From assembly GCF_000425205.1 (NCBI RefSeq), contig NZ_AULI01000024.1:1-37169 (forward strand): a stretch of 37,169 nucleotides of DNA, in the 5' to 3' direction. This DNA comes from Pontibacillus halophilus JSM 076056 = DSM 19796. GTDB taxonomy: Bacteria > Bacillota > Bacilli > Bacillales > BH030062. Positions within the stretch are counted from its first letter, which is position 1; every line of letters begins with the position of its first letter. Shown piece by piece: positions 33,204-37,169 of the stretch. Below the pieces are notes generated by a model. It ran no database searches. It worked only from the letters and a program-made list of their open reading frames with translations, and was not told the origin of the DNA. The position numbers were made by a program, and so were the translations under genes.

Positions 33204-33854
33204 TTATTGAGCTTTAACCGCATCTGCTACGCTTTGGTCGCCTGAGATGACTTGATACTCTTTCCCAATTGTGGAGTCGTTCGCTAATGTCTCCACAATA
33301 ACACGCGCAACATCTTCACGTGGTACATCGCCTCGGTCTACTTGAGGAGCGACAGCCACTTGACCTGTTCCTTCATCGTTCGTTAAGCGTCCAGGATGGA
33401 TAATTGTATGATCTAGATTTGTCCCTCTTAACCATTCATCTGCATAGTGCTTCGCTACAACATAGGGTGCAAACGATTCAGGGGCTGATTGGATTGCTTC
33501 ACGAGTAGTGTCATAGGAGCTAATCATCACATAGCGCTTCACACCAGCTTGTTCTGCAGCCTCCATCGTTTTCACTGCTCCATCTAAATCAATCATCAGC
33601 GTCTTATCGGCACCTGTATTTGGACCGGAACCTGCTGTGAATACAACTGCATCCACACCTTCTGTTGCTTTCGCAATAGCTGCTACTTCTCCCTCAAGGT
33701 CCACGATAGCTGTTTCTGCACCTAAATCGTGAAAATATGAAGCTTGCTCTTCTTTACGAATGAGTGCCCTTGCTTCGAGGTCCTCATGGTCTTGAATTTG
33801 TTTAACTAAGTGTTTTCCGATTTGTCCATTCGCTCCAACTACAAGTACTTTCAT
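33204..33854 (-). CDS. yhfK: NAD(P)-binding atypical short-chain dehydrogenase (YhfK-like)
   Basis: A 216-residue Rossmann-fold protein of the NmrA/atypical SDR group. The nucleotide-binding motif VVGANGQIGKHL is at the N terminus, followed by DAVVFTAGSGPNTGADKTLM, KRYVMISSYDTT and HTIIHPGRLTNDEG. Highly similar in layout to B. subtilis YhfK, an NAD(P)-binding protein of unknown substrate. Start ATG 33854 is eight bases after AAAGGA; the upstream ATG at 33863 overlaps that site. Monocistronic between palindromic repeats. Confidence 0.9.
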   Translation of the reverse strand: MKVLVVGANGQIGKHLVKQIQDHEDLEARALIRKEEQASYFHDLGAETAIVDLEGEVAAIAKATEGVDAVVFTAGSGPNTGADKTLMIDLDGAVKTMEAAEQAGVKRYVMISSYDTTREAIQSAPESFAPYVVAKHYADEWLRGTNLDHTIIHPGRLTNDEGTGQVAVAPQVDRGDVPREDVARVIVETLANDSTIGKEYQVISGDQSVADAVKAQ

Positions 33855-33945
33855 TACAGACATCCTTTCTTCATTAACTTAGATTCTTCCAACATTCTTT
33901 TACATGACAGTTTACATATACCCTGACAAATGGTTTTTTAACCAA

Positions 33946-34010
33946 GTGGGACGGGGGGACAGGTGAGTTGTCCCGTTTAGAGGGACGATGAACCTGTCCC
34001 TTCGTCCCAC
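33946..34010. repeat. GGGACAG-family palindrome, copy 4 (long nested form)
   Basis: Outer arms GTGGGACG / CGTCCCAC, inner arms GGGGGACAGGT / ACCTGTCCC-like, 65 bases in all. The longest copy in the window; probably two repeat units in head-to-head orientation. It lies in the 449-base gap between the YhfK-like gene and the large hydrolase gene. Confidence 0.8.
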
Positions 34011-34042
34011 GAGCTGATGAGTTGTGTTATTTGTCAGAATAT

Positions 34043-34146
34043 TATAATATCTATTTAAGTTAATGGAGTGCTGGAGACGTGGAGACTGCACATGGTGGAG
34101 CTGATGTATGATTTTATTATCAGTTCGAGCATGTGCGGTCTTTTTT
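34043..34146 (+). ncRNA. Candidate short terminated transcript or leader RNA
   Basis: TATAAT at 34043-34048 (no good -35) is followed within 100 nt by a large intrinsic terminator: GACTGCACATG (34084-34094), an inner stem CTGAT/ATCAG, CATGTGCGGTC (34130-34140) and TTTTTT. This would give a structured RNA of about 90 nt ending 155 nt before the hydrolase start codon. It may be a small RNA or an attenuator. No known riboswitch consensus was recognised. Confidence 0.4.
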
Positions 34147-34245
34147 AGCGAGAAGGTGATAGAAAGTTAAGAAAGGAGGAAATCTATCGCTCTCACTCCT
34201 AGCCGCTTACTAAAAAGTTTTGTTGTATGTCCGCAACTGGTTATT

Positions 34246-34259
34246 TGTAAGCGTTATCA
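34246..34259. promoter_or_regulatory. cre site (CcpA) upstream of the membrane hydrolase
   Basis: TGTAAGCGTTATCA fits the catabolite-responsive element consensus TGWAANCGNTNWCA at every position. It lies 45 nt before the start codon of the large hydrolase gene, suggesting carbon catabolite repression. Confidence 0.65.
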
Positions 34260-34303
34260 AACATAAGATGTACTAGTTTAAGAAGGAGAGGAGCTAGAAG
34301 AAC

Positions 34304-36163
34304 ATGAAGAGTTCTACCAAGTATTTAATAGCCGCCTTACTACTATGCTTCGTAAGTATGATTGGTGCTTATTCCATACAGACGTCTGCCGGAGATGTGG
34401 AAGTGAAAGATCTTCGGTGGGAGACGCCATCTGGTCATTTAATGAGTGCGCTCTTGTTTAAGCCTGATGGAGCAACTGAAGACGCCCCTGCTCCTGGGAT
34501 TGTGACGAGTCATGGGTGGTATAACAACCGTGAAATGCAGGATTTAAATAATGTCGAGCTTGCTCGAAGAGGGTATGTTGTCATTTCAATCGATATGTAT
34601 GGACACGGAAACTCTGATGCCGTTACACCTGAGGAATGGCCGAACCGGGGTACCGGGATGTACGATGCTGTTGAATTAATGGCTGATTTCCCATACATCG
34701 ATCAAGATCGTATTGGCGTAACAGGTCATTCCAATGGGGCGCGCGCAGCGAACTGGTCTATTATAGAAGATAATAAAAAACCAGAAGAAGACCAATTAAT
34801 CTCAAGCGTTCTCCTTGTTGCCAACGATGCCATGTATACAAACGATCCAGGTGAACCTCTTTATTGGTCACAGCGCACAGACGAACAGCAATATACAAAT
34901 GTGTATGGCAGCCGTGATGTAGGTATTATAGCGGCTCAATATGATGAATTCTTCTTCCGTAGTCTCGCAGAAGATGGGACAGTGACTCCACCTAGAGAAT
35001 ATATAAATACGGATTATGCCCAGTCTTTCTTAAACTTCGGTGTAGACCCTGCCTCTGAAGGCGAAGTACGTGACAGTTATACCGTTTACACACAAGAGAT
35101 TAACGGGGATGAGGCGATGCGCGTTATCTACAACCCGGCTCAAATTCACCCATGGAACCACTTTAGCGCAGATGTCGTAGATAGTCTCCTTACTTATTTC
35201 GACGAATCTATTGGCTCACCCGACTCACTAAATTCGTCAAATCAAGTGTGGCAATGGAAAGTATTCTTCAACTTCCTAGGCTACATTGGATTCTTCATGT
35301 TCGTCGTTAGCTTCACAAAGGTCATGGTCAATACGAAGTCATTCTCAAGTCTGAAAGCCTCCGAACGAGCCATTGCATCTTCACCTCCAAAAGGGATTGG
35401 ACGTTGGTGGTTCTGGGGAGGATTAATCGTTAGTGCTATTGTATCTGGGTTTTCTTACCTCGCCCTGTTTAATTGGACGGCTACGACACGCCCAGATTTC
35501 TTCCCGCAAGCACCTGTATATTATATCGGAGTCTGGTCTGCTGTCATGGGTGTCGTCACATTGGCCATCCTTTTCCTTTCTTATAAATTGTTCAACAAGA
35601 AAGACGGGCTCAACCTAAGAGATGCTGGGGTATTCATTCCACTAAGATCATTATGGAAAACAGTTCTCCTTTCCATCATTGTCACAACCGCTGCATTCGG
35701 TCTAGTATTTATCGCTGACTACTTCTTCACGACAGACTTCAGAATTTGGGTCTTAACCATTAAAGTCTTTACAGCAGATAAACTTCTTATCGCGCTAATA
35801 TACTTACCATTCTTCCTCTTATTCTACGTGGCCAACTCTATTGCCATTAATGCATTCAACTACGTCGTAAATGGAAAAAGAGAATGGCTCAACACAGCCC
35901 TAATGGCCTTGTTCAACGGACTAAGCGCCATTGTCATCGTTGCCATTCAGTACACGCACTTCTTTATAGAAGGGGATGTATTCTTTACGAACGTGTCACC
36001 AATCGTTGGAATTTGGCTCTTCCCAATCATCGTTATTATTCCACTAGCCGCAATCATCACCCGTAAAATCTACCACGAGACAAAAAACCCATATCTCGGC
36101 GGGATAATCTACGCAATTATTGTAACGGTGATGATGGTTTCGAATACACTCACTCAGCTATAG
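34304..36163 (+). CDS. Membrane-bound alpha/beta hydrolase (exported domain plus C-terminal helices)
   Basis: A 619-residue protein. Signal anchor at about 6-24; an extracytoplasmic alpha/beta hydrolase domain (about 35-305) with IVTSHGWYNNRE, VVISIDMYGHGNSD and nucleophile Ser143 (VTGHSNGARA); then about seven or eight membrane helices (from about 325 to 615). Dienelactone hydrolase-like enzymes with such C-terminal membrane parts are widespread in Firmicutes but uncharacterised. Possible catalytic His in AQIHPWNHFS (about 280). Start ATG 34304 has GAGGAG upstream. A cre site and a candidate leader RNA precede it; a terminator and GGGACAG palindromes follow. The substrate is unknown. Confidence 0.87.
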   Translation: MKSSTKYLIAALLLCFVSMIGAYSIQTSAGDVEVKDLRWETPSGHLMSALLFKPDGATEDAPAPGIVTSHGWYNNREMQDLNNVELARRGYVVISIDMYGHGNSDAVTPEEWPNRGTGMYDAVELMADFPYIDQDRIGVTGHSNGARAANWSIIEDNKKPEEDQLISSVLLVANDAMYTNDPGEPLYWSQRTDEQQYTNVYGSRDVGIIAAQYDEFFFRSLAEDGTVTPPREYINTDYAQSFLNFGVDPASEGEVRDSYTVYTQEINGDEAMRVIYNPAQIHPWNHFSADVVDSLLTYFDESIGSPDSLNSSNQVWQWKVFFNFLGYIGFFMFVVSFTKVMVNTKSFSSLKASERAIASSPPKGIGRWWFWGGLIVSAIVSGFSYLALFNWTATTRPDFFPQAPVYYIGVWSAVMGVVTLAILFLSYKLFNKKDGLNLRDAGVFIPLRSLWKTVLLSIIVTTAAFGLVFIADYFFTTDFRIWVLTIKVFTADKLLIALIYLPFFLLFYVANSIAINAFNYVVNGKREWLNTALMALFNGLSAIVIVAIQYTHFFIEGDVFFTNVSPIVGIWLFPIIVIIPLAAIITRKIYHETKNPYLGGIIYAIIVTVMMVSNTLTQL

Positions 36164-36172
36164 GGACAGAGG

Positions 36173-36208
36173 GACAGGTTCCTTGTCCCGCAGGACAAGG
36201 AACCTGTC
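36173..36208. repeat. GGGACAG-family palindrome, copy 5 (perfect 16-bp arms)
   Basis: GACAGGTTCCTTGTCC, 4-nt loop CGCA, and the exact complement GGACAAGGAACCTGTC. It follows GGGACAGAG right after the hydrolase stop codon. The perfection of the arms suggests recent formation or selection for structure. Confidence 0.85.
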
Positions 36209-36221
36209 AAGAGAACATATG

Positions 36222-36266
36222 AAAAAGCAGCCTATCCGATTTACGGATGGGCTGCTTTTTTGGGGA
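36222..36266 (+). terminator. Terminator of the membrane hydrolase gene
   Basis: AAAGCAGCC(T)ATCCG, loop, CGGAT(G)GGCTGCTTTTTT. A strong intrinsic terminator 60 nt past the stop codon. Confidence 0.9.
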
Positions 36267-36277
36267 GGGGATGGGAT

Positions 36278-36296
36278 GGGACAGTTTACCTGTCCC
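36278..36296. repeat. GGGACAG-family palindrome, copy 6
   Basis: GGGACAG TTTAC CTGTCCC, same core as copy 3. Its right end touches the presumed left end of the insertion sequence. Confidence 0.8.
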
Positions 36297-37169
36297 CATA
36301 GCCGTCAAGCTAAGCAAAACTTGAAATGACTACTAAGCTATCGTTATCCTTCTTAAGTGAATTTTTCCAGTGGAGGATTGTCATATATGCAGCTAGAAAG
36401 TCATTTTCAGTCTTTTGCTAAATCTGTTAATTCGACGCTTTCAGCGTCTTCCCTACGAAATATTGCCCACAAAACAAAGTTTGTTCAACGAAAGGGGAAA
36501 TTGAACCCAGAGGACTTTTTGATACTGTGTTCGTTATTAGGAGATTCAGTAAGCTATGACAGTTTACAGAGATTATGTGGAACTCTAACTTACCAATCAA
36601 ACACTTCCCTATCAAAACAAGGGTTGAACGCTCGTTTTAATGAAAAAGGTGCAGCTTTCTTGAAGGAAGTTTTCTTTCAATTATTGGCGAAACAGAAGTC
36701 GTTTGTCACACCAATTGATCCTAATCGATTATTTTCTCGTATCCGCATAATGGATGCTACTTCATTTCGGTTACCGAATGAACAACCGAATTATCCGGGG
36801 AGCAATGGCTCTGGTGTAAAAGTTCAACTTGAATACGAATGGTACCGAGGAGAGTTTCTTCATACTTCTGTTCATCCTGAGTCTTATAGTGACCGGCAAG
36901 CCGCAAATGACGTAGAGGAAAATCTACTTCCTGGAGACCTTTGTTTACGTGATCTTGGTTATTACTCAGCTAAGAATCTCATGAGGATAAACGATAAAGG
37001 GGCTTTCTACATTACGCGTGTTCCGACGAACACGAAGTTTTGGCGGTGGAGTGAACACAATGGATGGCTTCAAATAGATCCGGCTAAAGATGCGGAGGAA
37101 ATGTCTCCTAAAGAAACGCTGGATTATGGATACATCAGAGTAGGGACGGATCCTCGGAACCGTCTAATG
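36297..37169 (+). mobile_element. IS4-family (IS231-like) insertion sequence, left part
   Basis: CATAGCCGTCAAGCTAAG at 36297-36314 resembles the terminal inverted repeat of IS231-type elements (CATGCCCATCAACTTAAG from memory), 90 nt before a transposase gene. The right end is outside the window, so the terminal repeat and target duplication cannot be confirmed. Confidence 0.65.
36387..37169 (+). CDS. IS4-family transposase, N-terminal part (runs off window)
   Basis: An open frame of 261 codons without a stop up to the window end. It starts MQLESHFQSFAKSVNSTLSA with GGAGG upstream. DDE-type features: first Asp in RIMDATSFRLP (about 122-132), second Asp in LCLRDLGYYSAKNL (about 193-206), and the KVQLEYEW block between, as in IS4/IS231 transposases. 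The catalytic Glu (YREN region) would lie beyond the window. The frame is intact as far as visible, so the element may be active. Confidence 0.9.
   Translation, partial: MQLESHFQSFAKSVNSTLSASSLRNIAHKTKFVQRKGKLNPEDFLILCSLLGDSVSYDSLQRLCGTLTYQSNTSLSKQGLNARFNEKGAAFLKEVFFQLLAKQKSFVTPIDPNRLFSRIRIMDATSFRLPNEQPNYPGSNGSGVKVQLEYEWYRGEFLHTSVHPESYSDRQAANDVEENLLPGDLCLRDLGYYSAKNLMRINDKGAFYITRVPTNTKFWRWSEHNGWLQIDPAKDAEEMSPKETLDYGYIRVGTDPRNRLM

Noticed and set aside
34091-34147. 18-codon frame MVELMYDFIISSSMCGLF as a possible type I toxin
   Set aside because: It runs through the terminator hairpin, lacks a proper ribosome binding site and has no charged tail typical of such toxins.
32419-36296. GGGACAG repeats as a CRISPR array
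   Set aside because: Copies are palindromic, irregularly spaced over 4 kb with genes between them, and lack uniform spacers; no cas genes.

Overview
The window comes from a Gram-positive, endospore-forming Bacillaceae chromosome. Many acidic proteins suggest a moderately halophilic genus near Halobacillus or Pontibacillus; that placement is inference. Ribosome binding sites match AGAAAGGAGGTGA, and the left third keeps the Bacillus subtilis gene order yeaC-yeaD-yebA-guaA-pbuG. 

Layout. 1-640: the 5' end of a 16S rRNA gene and its promoter/leader, reading left. 640-8480 (minus strand): a MoxR ATPase / DUF58 / transglutaminase operon, then guaA and pbuG, each with its own sigma-A promoter, guanine-type purine riboswitch and leader terminator. 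8800-21550 is an accessory surface-structure region: a levansucrase-family enzyme (GH68) with no signal peptide but spore-coat-like ends; a complete Gram-positive Pel polysaccharide operon (pelD-pelE-pelA deacetylase-pelF-pelG) with the PelA hydrolase encoded divergently; two DUF3992-type genes of the endospore appendage (Ena) kind followed by a DUF11 protein; and a convergent short collagen-like, BclA-like gene. Sigma-K-like promoters precede the GH68 gene and the first Ena-like gene, so part of this region is probably mother-cell expressed and spore-surface located. 

21.6-24.7 kb: DJ-1/PfpI protein, WYL-domain regulator, a 57-residue membrane protein and a membrane-anchored alpha/beta hydrolase. 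24.9-29.2 kb: a seven-gene reactive-sulfur operon (DsrE2, membrane rhodanese, TusA-rhodanese, rhodanese-persulfide dioxygenase, TusA, TauE/SafE exporter, CstR). Its promoter carries a CsoR/CstR-type operator exactly filling the 17-bp spacer, and further operator-like sites lie inside the operon. 29.2-36.2 kb: a P1 (DmpA-type) peptidase, two membrane proteins (one apparently starting at ATT), class I fructose-bisphosphate aldolase, a DUF3267 membrane metalloprotease-like protein, a YhfK-like NAD(P)-binding protein and a large membrane-bound hydrolase. They are interspersed with a family of GGGACAG...CTGTCCC palindromes. The right end (from about 36297) is the left part of an IS4/IS231-type insertion sequence whose transposase runs off the window. 

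How they fit together: guaA and pbuG give guanine-controlled GMP synthesis and purine uptake. The pel operon should make a cationic exopolysaccharide under c-di-GMP control through PelD. The Ena-like, DUF11 and collagen-like proteins probably build spore-surface fibres. The sulfur operon should detect persulfide stress (CstR), move sulfane sulfur between carriers, oxidise it to sulfite and export the product.
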